Shown: positions 7,432 to 13,085 of the stretch, piece by piece
Layout of the letters: every line of letters begins with the position of its first letter
Numbering within the stretch: the stretch's first letter is position 1
Assembly (NCBI RefSeq): GCF_002198095.1
Contig: NZ_NHMK01000007.1
Location: 1 to 43,073 of the forward strand
DNA: 43,073 nt
Source: Deinococcus indicus
GTDB lineage: Bacteria; Deinococcota; Deinococci; Deinococcales; Deinococcaceae
Direction of reading: 5' to 3'
Notes under the pieces: generated by a model
What the model was told of the DNA's origin: nothing
The model's database searches: none
What the model saw: only the letters and a program-made list of their open reading frames with translations
Position numbers and translations under genes: made by a program

Positions 7432-8142
7432 TCACGCAAGGTCCGCCAGGGTTCGTCCGGTTTCCAGCAGCACACGGTCCGGGAAGGTGCCCTGTACTCT
7501 GGCTTCGTCGAGCAACTCCTCGTAGCTCTTCCCCCAGTTCATGTACCGGTCCGTGCGGCTCGGCCCGGTGAACACCGACTGGAAGAAAGCGGTCTCCCAG
7601 TCGTCCTGTGCGGCGGGCGTGCAGGCCTCCGGGTAGCGGGTGGTGCCGCGGCACACCTGGGCGGAACTGAACATGTTCCAGTACGGCGCGTGGCACAGTG
7701 CCGTGGCCGGGGTGGGACGCTGATCGCCACGGACGGCGTACATTTGAAGGCCGTCACGGGAGGCGACGAACACCAGACCGGGGTGCGGGACGGGCACGCC
7801 GCTCAGCCGGGCGATGGAATGGGCGGCGGCGTACTTCGCGTCGAACAGCAGGGGCCGCTCGTGGGGCGGCACCCACCAGCACACGCGGTGGAGCCCGGTG
7901 GCCAGGGTGGTCGGCTGCGTGAACGTCAGGCCCGTCCCGGCGGTGAAGTCCACGAGGCGCTGGTGGTCCTCGCTGCTGAGCAGCTGCCCGGGCCCGAGCA
8001 CGTACCCCTGCGGCGTGTCATGGACGGGGTGTTTCAGGATTGCGCTCCGCTGATGGGTGCCGTAGATCAGCAGGGCGAGTTCCGGAGCGAGCGGGGTCGG
8101 CGTGCGCCGCTGCGGGGCTGGGGTGAGGAACACGTTGACCAT
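7432..8142 (-). CDS. PRTRC system protein B, copy 3
   Basis: A 236-aa PRTRC B paralog starting M-V-N-V-F-L-T. It carries S-I-A-R-L-S-G-V-P-V-P-H-P-G-L-V-F, H-A-P-Y-W-N-M-F, V-C-R-G-T-T-R-Y-P and the F-F-Q-S-V-F-T-G-P-S-R-T-D-R-Y block. At DNA level the stretch at 7505-7600 is nearly the same as the matching parts of the other two copies. The start at 8142 has both a GGAAGG stretch at about -5 and hairpin 8152-8174 ending 10 nt upstream. With F copy 3 upstream it forms one of three F-B modules. Confidence 0.85.
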   Translation of the reverse strand: MVNVFLTPAPQRRTPTPLAPELALLIYGTHQRSAILKHPVHDTPQGYVLGPGQLLSSEDHQRLVDFTAGTGLTFTQPTTLATGLHRVCWWVPPHERPLLFDAKYAAAHSIARLSGVPVPHPGLVFVASRDGLQMYAVRGDQRPTPATALCHAPYWNMFSSAQVCRGTTRYPEACTPAAQDDWETAFFQSVFTGPSRTDRYMNWGKSYEELLDEARVQGTFPDRVLLETGRTLADLA

Positions 8143-8151
8143 GTCCTTCCG

Positions 8152-8174
8152 GTGGCCCACCCTGGGTGGGCCAC
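8152..8174 (-). promoter_or_regulatory. Start-proximal GGCC hairpin (before PRTRC B copy 3)
   Basis: Ten-bp stem GTGGCCCACC/GGTGGGCCAC with a 3-nt loop CTG. Its TGGCC end is 10 nt before the ATG at 8142. Confidence 0.75.
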
Positions 8175-8179
8175 GCCTG

Positions 8180-9187
8180 TCAGGTCCGCTTCGGGGCGGG
8201 GAGGCTTCGGTTGGCAAGATTGAGCACGCCGACGCACTGCGCGGCCAGCTCGGCGATCCTGGGCGCGTGCTCAAGGTAGGCCGCGAGCCGGTCGTGCCCC
8301 TCACCGTCCCGGCCGACCTGCACGCACCACTGCGGGCTGACGTTCCCGCACTCCCAGTGGTTCTGGAGGAACTCGTTCACCGTGTCCAGGCTCAGGTCAT
8401 CGTCCCCCCCTGTGACGGTCAGGAACGTGTGCGGGATGGGGTCGTGGAAGAGATCACTCCACTCGTCGTCCGTGGGGTGCAGGAACGCGTCGTCCGCGGC
8501 ACGCAGCTCGGGCAGGAGGGTCAGGAGTGGACCAAGGGCGGGGACACGGGGCAGGACCTGCTCCAGGCGTGCCAGGGTGTCTTCCAGGCTCAGCAGCTCC
8601 CGGAAGTACGGCCAGGGCAGCGCGTCCTGCACCTGCTGCCCGTGTGGAATGCCAAGTCGCCGCGCGGCCCGAACAGCGTCCCGTTCCGTGAGGACCAGAT
8701 CCGGCCGATCGAAGCGCTCTGGCAGGGTGTAGTCCGCCAGGGCCTCCGTGCTGAAGTACTGGTCGCAGATGACCGATGCTCCATGCGGGCCCACGACCGG
8801 CGTGACCCGACTGGACCCGACTTCCAGGGCGAACAGCAGGCCTGGGAGAAGGTGACGGTCCACGGGCCACAGGGCCGCGTGCAGGCGGTGCAGGTCGACC
8901 ATGCCCGACACGTCCGTTTCCCCCCGGAAGTGGAGGTGACCGTCCTCGTTCTGCACGGTCAGCGTCCAGCCGTCCGTGCGCAGGGCGGCCGTCAGGGCAC
9001 GCTGGAGGCGCTGGTCGAGCGGGCCGTCCGGTCCGGGGTCCGGGAGGACGGCACCCAGCAACGGCGTCACGAGCGGGTCGGGATCATTCCGCAGACCTTC
9101 CTCGTACATCCGCTCGGCAGCGTCCAGATCCGCTTGCAGGACAAGGGGCCGCACGCCGGCCAGGGAGGGCACGGCGCGCGGCACCAC
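8180..9187 (-). CDS. PRTRC protein F-like, copy 3
   Basis: About 335 aa from the GTG at 9187, the first reasonable start after the small upstream gene ends at 9199. Shared with copy 2 are G-V-R-P-L-V-L-Q-A-D-L, A-A-R-R-L-G-I-P-H, P-W-P-Y-F-R-E-L, L-L-P-E-L-R-A-A-D-D-A-F and L-E-H-A-P-R-I. The same frame is open to a GTG at 9337, just after the protein C stop. That extension is low-complexity and overlaps the small gene, so it is disfavoured. Gene order C, small gene, F, B fits a PRTRC arrangement. Function is unknown. Confidence 0.6.
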   Translation of the reverse strand: MVPRAVPSLAGVRPLVLQADLDAAERMYEEGLRNDPDPLVTPLLGAVLPDPGPDGPLDQRLQRALTAALRTDGWTLTVQNEDGHLHFRGETDVSGMVDLHRLHAALWPVDRHLLPGLLFALEVGSSRVTPVVGPHGASVICDQYFSTEALADYTLPERFDRPDLVLTERDAVRAARRLGIPHGQQVQDALPWPYFRELLSLEDTLARLEQVLPRVPALGPLLTLLPELRAADDAFLHPTDDEWSDLFHDPIPHTFLTVTGGDDDLSLDTVNEFLQNHWECGNVSPQWCVQVGRDGEGHDRLAAYLEHAPRIAELAAQCVGVLNLANRSLPAPKRT

Positions 9188-9198
9188 TGAAGGGTCGT

Positions 9199-9357
9199 CT
9201 ACGGCAGCAGGGGCACCTGGGCCTGGCTGGACGCCGCCGCGCCCCGCGTAGTACTCATCACGCGGCGCAGAGCGTCCAGCGTGCCGGGCGGCCCCTGCCT
9301 TGGCACGTCCAGCACGAGGGGCGTGCGGGGTGGGCACGGCTCAGCCTTTCCGGCCAT
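9199..9357 (-). CDS. Small PLLP-tailed protein upstream of PRTRC F copy 3
   Basis: A 52-aa frame starting M-A-G-K-A-E-P at an ATG that overlaps the last 17 nt of the protein C gene. It has T-L-D-A-L-R-R-V-M-S-T-T-R in the middle and ends Q-V-P-L-L-P. Position, the L-x-R core and the tail match the small genes before F copies 1 and 2. It has no hairpin, consistent with coupling to protein C. Alone it would be doubtful; the threefold recurrence makes it likely to be real. Confidence 0.5.
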   Translation of the reverse strand: MAGKAEPCPPRTPLVLDVPRQGPPGTLDALRRVMSTTRGAAASSQAQVPLLP

Positions 9358-9568
9358 AGTTCTTGATGAATTCGGTGGTGACGGTCCCGGCTGGGAGGTC
9401 TGTGACGGGGCTGCCGATCCCGGCGGTGGTGAGTTCAGGGTGCTGCGGGGCGTAGAAGCCCTTGACCTGCTCGGGCGTCATGTTCGGGTTGGGGTCGTCG
9501 AGGACCTGCTCACCGAACTTGAAAACGCGCTTGAGGGCCTGGGGCTGACCGGGGGTGGGGTTCGTCAT
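9341..9568 (-). CDS. PRTRC system protein C
   Basis: A 75-aa protein typical of PRTRC protein C in length and motifs: R-V-F-K-F-G near residue 14, then D-P-N-P-N-M-T-P-E-Q-V-K-G-F-Y-A-P-Q-H-P-E-L-T-T-A, and a final strand ending K-N-Y-G-R-K-G. It is the only copy in the window, unlike B and F. The small size and Gly-ended tail make it a conceivable partner for the ThiF-like enzyme, although the final residues are not a Gly-Gly. The ATG at 9568 is 10 nt from hairpin 9579-9598. Confidence 0.85.
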   Translation of the reverse strand: MTNPTPGQPQALKRVFKFGEQVLDDPNPNMTPEQVKGFYAPQHPELTTAGIGSPVTDLPAGTVTTEFIKNYGRKG

Positions 9569-9578
9569 GCACGCCGCG

Positions 9579-9598
9579 TGGCCCCCGGGAGGGGGCCA
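9579..9598 (-). promoter_or_regulatory. Start-proximal GGCC hairpin (before PRTRC C)
   Basis: Perfect 8-bp stem TGGCCCCC/GGGGGCCA with loop GGGA. It ends 10 nt before the ATG at 9568. Confidence 0.75.
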
Positions 9599-9604
9599 GC
9601 ACTG

Positions 9605-9860
9605 TCACTCGGTGGTCGTGAGGAACACGACGGGGAACCCGTCCTGCTGCGCGGGGTCCATCAGCGCGTCCAGCCAGTGCAGGATCCCGTCCGGCGCGTC
9701 CGCATGTTCCAGGGCGAGATCTGCGGCCAAGTCGCACTCGTGCGCGGCCAGGAGCGCCTTGGCGGACCGGAGGTTGGCCACCTCGTTCGCCAGGACCTCT
9801 TTCTGTTCGGCGAGGGCGGCCCAGTCGGTGCCCGTGAGGGCGGTGTGCAGGGAGGCTCAT
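9605..9860 (-). pseudogene. Small hypothetical gene with a one-base frameshift near its start
   Basis: From 9850 to 9605 one frame reads as a normal 81-aa helical protein: H-T-A-L-T-G-T-D-W-A-A-L-A-E-Q-K-E-V, later L-E-H-A-D-A-P-D-G-I-L-H-W-L-D, ending V-F-L-T-T-T-E. Its only possible start in frame is CTG at 9850. The ATG at 9860, which overlaps the upstream stop as ATGA and lies 10 nt from the degenerate hairpin, is one base out of frame. Removing one C of a CCC run at 9849-9851 joins them. So this is a frameshifted gene, a CTG start, or a sequencing error. No family is recognised. Confidence 0.5.
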
Positions 9861-10561
9861 GAGGGCCGCGTGTCCCTCGGGCGGGGGCCAGGGCTATTCC
9901 CGGTGAGCTGGCGGATTCGGTCCAGGACGATGGCGGTCCGTTCGTCCGTCCGGCAAAAGCCCAGAAGGGTCTCTTCGAAGTCCGGATGTTGAAGCAGAGT
10001 GGTGAATTCAGTCTGAACGAACAGTTGAAGCGCTGTCGGAGCGCCGTCCAGTTCGTCCTTGAGTTCTTGACGACCATCGACGACGGTGAGAATGTCCTCA
10101 AGATCGTGGTGGAACATATCTCTCTGCCCTCGCGTGGTCCAGGCCACGAATTTGGTGGCTACGAGATGAGGTGCGTCCATCACGCGAACCCGGAGTCCGG
10201 AGGGCAGACGATGCGTTTGGGCTGTGTCAATGGCTGAGGCGTACCAGGGGTTGCTGAACCCCTGGATGTCTGCGTCATCGGACATCACATCAATGATCAG
10301 CGCTCCCTTCGTGTAACGGCAGATGGGGCCGTCCTGGTCTGGTGCAAAACCGAGTTCATACAGTCGCTGTTCAAGTTGATTGAAGGCCGCACGGGTGGGA
10401 ACGCGGGTGGTGACGTCCACATCCAGCGTGGGGCGTGGGGCGTCCGCCGCCTGATCGGTCAGCAACAAACCCACCGTTGCGCCGCCTACGAAGACCAGTT
10501 CATCCAGCAGGGGGTGGAGCGCCTGAGCGGCCTGGTCCATGAGTTCAGTTGGTGTTGGCAT
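9857..10561 (-). CDS. Nucleotidyltransferase, AbiEii/toxin-like
   Basis: A 234-aa protein of the minimal nucleotidyltransferase fold used by AbiEii-type toxins. It shows F-V-G-G-A-T-V near residues 24-30 and the catalytic T-L-D-V-D-V around D47 and D49. I-I-D-V-M-S and the D-A-P-H-L-V-A-T-K segment follow, also common in this family. Its ATG at 10561 overlaps the stop of the HTH gene as TGATG, so the two are coupled. The last 11 residues (P-G-P-R-P-R and so on) are encoded by a degenerate copy of the start-proximal hairpin, as if the pair had inserted and read through the old junction. Toxin activity is inferred from family and pairing. Confidence 0.7.
   Translation of the reverse strand: MPTPTELMDQAAQALHPLLDELVFVGGATVGLLLTDQAADAPRPTLDVDVTTRVPTRAAFNQLEQRLYELGFAPDQDGPICRYTKGALIIDVMSDDADIQGFSNPWYASAIDTAQTHRLPSGLRVRVMDAPHLVATKFVAWTTRGQRDMFHHDLEDILTVVDGRQELKDELDGAPTALQLFVQTEFTTLLQHPDFEETLLGFCRTDERTAIVLDRIRQLTGNSPGPRPRDTRPS
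9871..9890 (-). promoter_or_regulatory. Degenerate start-proximal hairpin inside the nucleotidyltransferase 3' end
   Basis: The arms TGTCCCTC and GGGGGCCA keep the layout and the 10-nt distance to the ATG at 9860 but have two mismatches. It looks like a decayed hairpin now translated as the end of the nucleotidyltransferase. Confidence 0.5.
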
Positions 10562-11076
10562 CAACACCAACTGTAGAGCCGATCTTTCAGGAGTGCCTGT
10601 GCCATCTCGACTTCACGCGCGCGGCCACTGCGCAGGGCATCGAGAAGGATCAGGAGTTCGTGGGCACGCGGGTCGCTGACGGCATGCAGGGCACTCGGGT
10701 GAATCGGCAGCAGACCTGGGCCGCGGGTTGTGCCGTGGGCCGTCGGCCAGACGGGCGGCCCTTCCTCAGGCATGGAAAAATGTTCGTTGAGGGGTGCCGC
10801 TCCTATCGAGGTGGCGACGCCCCGTGTGGGAGACGTCAGTTGGGCCGGATACACGTATTTCAGGCCGTGTACCCAGAATTCCAGGAGGGCTTGGCGTTTC
10901 GGGTAGGGCACCTTCCGACCTTTGTCGCGGAAGAGTTGGGAAGTGATGAGGCGCTTGGCAGACGCGTGAGCTTCTGATGAGCTGATCTGCAGTGCTTCGC
11001 TCAGGCCCTGGTAGGTGATACCGGAGGTGGCAGAGCTGACCAGTTGAGTCGCCACAACCATATCGACCGGCTTCAT
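10561..11076 (-). CDS. HTH protein, putative antitoxin/autoregulator
   Basis: A 171-aa protein whose first 60 residues look like a winged helix-turn-helix (T-Y-Q-G-L-S-E-A-L-Q-I-S-S-S-E-A-H-A-S-A-K-R-L). The rest is of unknown fold with a Y-P-K-R-Q-A-L-L-E-F-W-V-H-G-L-K-Y-V-Y-P segment. Such proteins are found upstream of AbiEii-like nucleotidyltransferases, where they act as antitoxin and repressor. Codon use is less GC-rich than in the neighbours. A 26-bp near-palindrome lies 10 bp upstream of its start, consistent with autoregulation. With the gene at 9857 it forms a compact two-gene module set into the PRTRC region. Confidence 0.65.
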   Translation of the reverse strand: MKPVDMVVATQLVSSATSGITYQGLSEALQISSSEAHASAKRLITSQLFRDKGRKVPYPKRQALLEFWVHGLKYVYPAQLTSPTRGVATSIGAAPLNEHFSMPEEGPPVWPTAHGTTRGPGLLPIHPSALHAVSDPRAHELLILLDALRSGRAREVEMAQALLKDRLYSWC

Positions 11077-11086
11077 GTCCTTACTC

Positions 11087-11112
11087 TATTCTAAATTCGC
11101 GAATCTAGAATA
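11087..11112. promoter_or_regulatory. Palindromic operator candidate of the HTH/nucleotidyltransferase pair
   Basis: A 26-bp near-perfect palindrome (TATTCTA-a-ATTCG / CGAAT-c-TAGAATA) with one mismatched pair, AT-rich in a GC-rich setting, 10 bp upstream of the HTH start. It probably overlaps the promoter and is a candidate binding site of the HTH protein. Confidence 0.6.
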
Positions 11113-11203
11113 CGAGGGAGAAGACCGCGCGAGGGCCATGCCAGAGGAACCGTGCTACCCCCTCAACATCTCCTCCAATCGACGAGGGCATCCGCCCTCC
11201 CGG

Positions 11204-12364
11204 TCAGAAGAGGCGCTGCTCCTCCTTGAGGGTCATTTCGATCACCTGGGGCTTGCCCGCCTTCACGCTGATCGTCTGATTCGCGGTGGCGTGTTCGGCC
11301 GCCTGCGCGTTCACGACCCACGTGCCGGAGGGCAGCAGGACCTCCACGCCGTGATGCAGGGCGATGACGGTGTCGCCCTTGGTGGCTTCGAGCGCGGCGC
11401 CCTGCGGGGTGACGTTCACGGTCACGCGCGCACCCTGCTGCTCGGTGAAGTCGTGCTCCTTATTCGCGTGTGTGGCGACGGTCTTCTTCACCTCGCCGAA
11501 GGTGGGATGAGCGGCCGTGATCTCCAGGGTGCCCTGCGGCACGTCATTCTTCCCGACGACCAAGGGCACGTCCTTGCCGCCCAGGGTGCCTTTCAGGGTG
11601 GTGCCCTCAGCGGCCTTCAGGGTCAGGGCGCTCGTTTTCGCCTTCGCGGGGGTGGGGGCGGGCTTGTCGGTCGCTTTCTTGTTCGCGTCCTGCTGACGCT
11701 GCGCGGCCTGCTGGGCGACGCTGAAGGCATCCCGGCGCGCCCCGGCGTAGCCCTGCATGGCGGTCACGAGGTTCGCGTCCATCCAGTCGGGCGTCTCAGT
11801 CAGCATGAACGGCACAGGGGCCGCCTCGCCGGGGTGCGGTTTGGGGAAGATGCCGATGGTGACGTCCGCGCGGACGCGGAGCAGCTGGAAGGTGAGTTCC
11901 CCGCCGTCGGCGAGCAGCCCGGCGAGCTGTGCAATCAGGCCGCTGTGCACCGGGGCGGCGAGCGTGGCGATGGGCACGGGGGCGTCCTGAGCGTCGCGGC
12001 TGGGTCCGGGTTCGGCGGCACCCTCTTCGGGGGTAGAGGCCTCGGGCGCGGGCTGCGGCTCGGGCTCTGGGGTGGGCTCGGGCTGCGGGGCGCTCAGGAC
12101 AGGCTGGGCGACCGGGGCGGGCTGGGACGCCTCCCACGGGTCCGCTTCAGGCGCGGCGAACAGGCCCTCGATATCCGCGAGGAACGCCAGGTAGTGCATG
12201 CGGGTGGCGTCCTTGTCCGGGTGCTCGCGGCTGACACGGCGGAAGTCGTCCTCCAGGGCCGTGCCCTTGACGGATTCCCAGAGTTCGGCGGCGCGGGCCT
12301 TGTCGTCGGGGAGGATCGGGGCGTGCTGGGCGGTAGGGGCCGGAGCTGGTTGCGTGTAAGTCAT
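11204..12364 (-). CDS. PRTRC system protein E-like, with PEGA-like C-terminal part
   Basis: A 386-aa protein. Residues 1-75 are a helical region (K-A-R-A-A-E-L-W-E and H-Y-L-A-F-L-A-D-I-E). Residues 80-130 are a Pro/Glu-rich linker. Residues 138-215 resemble PRTRC protein E (L-A-G-L-L-A-D-G-G-E-L-T-F-Q-L-L-R, then T-E-T-P-D-W-M-D-A-N-L-V-T-A-M). A Lys/Ala/Pro stretch is followed by beta-rich repeats to the end (G-T-L-E-I-T-A-A-H-P, R-V-T-V-N-V-T-P-Q-G) resembling PEGA domains. The E domain is therefore embedded in a longer protein than usual. The ATG at 12364 follows hairpin 12375-12401 by 10 nt. Confidence 0.7.
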   Translation of the reverse strand: MTYTQPAPAPTAQHAPILPDDKARAAELWESVKGTALEDDFRRVSREHPDKDATRMHYLAFLADIEGLFAAPEADPWEASQPAPVAQPVLSAPQPEPTPEPEPQPAPEASTPEEGAAEPGPSRDAQDAPVPIATLAAPVHSGLIAQLAGLLADGGELTFQLLRVRADVTIGIFPKPHPGEAAPVPFMLTETPDWMDANLVTAMQGYAGARRDAFSVAQQAAQRQQDANKKATDKPAPTPAKAKTSALTLKAAEGTTLKGTLGGKDVPLVVGKNDVPQGTLEITAAHPTFGEVKKTVATHANKEHDFTEQQGARVTVNVTPQGAALEATKGDTVIALHHGVEVLLPSGTWVVNAQAAEHATANQTISVKAGKPQVIEMTLKEEQRLF

Positions 12365-12374
12365 GACGGCGACC

Positions 12375-12401
12375 TGGCCCACCCGGCTCCCGGGTGGGCC
12401 A
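12375..12401 (-). promoter_or_regulatory. Start-proximal GGCC hairpin (before the PRTRC E-like gene)
   Basis: Eleven-bp stem TGGCCCACCCG/CGGGTGGGCCA with loop GCTCC. It ends 10 nt before the ATG at 12364 and is one of the longest stems of the set. Confidence 0.75.
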
Positions 12402-12518
12402 TCACTGATCATCTGGAGGGAGCGGGTGGAAGTGTTCGCGTTCAAGGGGCGTGAAGAAGCCCCGAATGTCCACCACGAATTCCGCTGGGGCGCCGCACTC
12501 GGGCCGCGCGAGGAACAT
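12402..12518 (-). CDS. Small ORF (38 aa), possibly the 3' end of a broken gene
   Basis: The frame starting M-F-L-A-R-P-E-C-G and running F-V-V-D-I-R-G-F-F-T-P-L-E-R-E-H-F reads as genuine protein. Its stop directly abuts hairpin 12375-12401, as other gene ends here do. The coding look extends a few codons upstream of the ATG (H-D-L-H-F), up to a TGA, so the true start may lie in another frame and the gene may be frameshifted. It follows the 12566-13045 gene at a TGAGTG junction. No family is recognised. Confidence 0.4.
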   Translation of the reverse strand: MFLARPECGAPAEFVVDIRGFFTPLEREHFHPLPPDDQ

Positions 12519-12565
12519 GAAGTGAAGGTCGTGGGGGCCTCACTGGGCGGGTCCTGGCCGGGCAC

Positions 12566-13045
12566 TCAGTTCAGTCCCAGGATGGCCCAGTCGCGCGCCT
12601 CGGCGAGCGCTTCGCTGGTGAGGTCACCTTCCAACTGCGCGCGCGCTCCGCCACTGAGGTCACTGGAGATTCCGCCCATCGTGCGGCATGCCAGGACCTC
12701 CCCGGCGGCGTTCGTGACGCGGCAGGTGACCCGCTGGACGTGCCAGGTCACGCCACACAGGGCCCGGCGGCGCGCGGCGCGCATCACGTCCGTACGCGCT
12801 TCCCGCAGGGCCTGTTCGGGGGTGAAGCCCAGGAACATGATGCGCACGCGGGTTTCGTCCGCTTCACTCCAGGCGGGCGTGAAGTGCAGGCCGCCTCTGA
12901 TGGACACGCTGGAGGGCGTGGGGTGCGGGGTGAGCGTTCCCAGGCTGTGGTCGGCAATGTGGTCCTGCTGTGGGTCGGGCGTGCAGGTCAGGGTGGTGCT
13001 CAGGGGCGGCTGGGGCTGGTGGAAGGGGATCGTGGAGGTCTGCAT
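12566..13045 (-). CDS. Hypothetical protein
   Basis: A 159-aa protein. The first 55 residues are a Pro/Thr/His-rich, probably disordered region. The rest is a compact domain with R-V-R-I-M-F-L-G-F-T-P-E-Q-A-L-R-E-A-R, V-T-W-H-V-Q-R-V-T-C-R-V, then R-T-M-G-G-I-S-S-D-L-S-G and A-L-A-E-A-R-D-W-A. The family is not recognised. It lies between the methyltransferase-helicase and the protein E-like gene in the same leftward transcript. The ATG at 13045 is 10 nt from hairpin 13056-13075. Confidence 0.65.
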   Translation of the reverse strand: MQTSTIPFHQPQPPLSTTLTCTPDPQQDHIADHSLGTLTPHPTPSSVSIRGGLHFTPAWSEADETRVRIMFLGFTPEQALREARTDVMRAARRRALCGVTWHVQRVTCRVTNAAGEVLACRTMGGISSDLSGGARAQLEGDLTSEALAEARDWAILGLN

Positions 13046-13055
13046 GATGCCCGCG

Positions 13056-13075
13056 TGGCCCCCTGCTGGGGGCCA
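13056..13075 (-). promoter_or_regulatory. Start-proximal GGCC hairpin (before 12566-13045)
   Basis: Perfect 8-bp stem TGGCCCCC/GGGGGCCA with loop TGCT. It ends 10 nt before the ATG at 13045. Confidence 0.75.
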
Positions 13076-13085
13076 GAGCTTCTGA

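Noticed and set aside
6307..8223. Long plus-strand open frames opposite the leftward genes
   Set aside because: GC-rich DNA gives long antisense frames. Their composition (Arg, Gly, Ala, Val runs) and lack of motifs mark them as shadows of the PRTRC genes.
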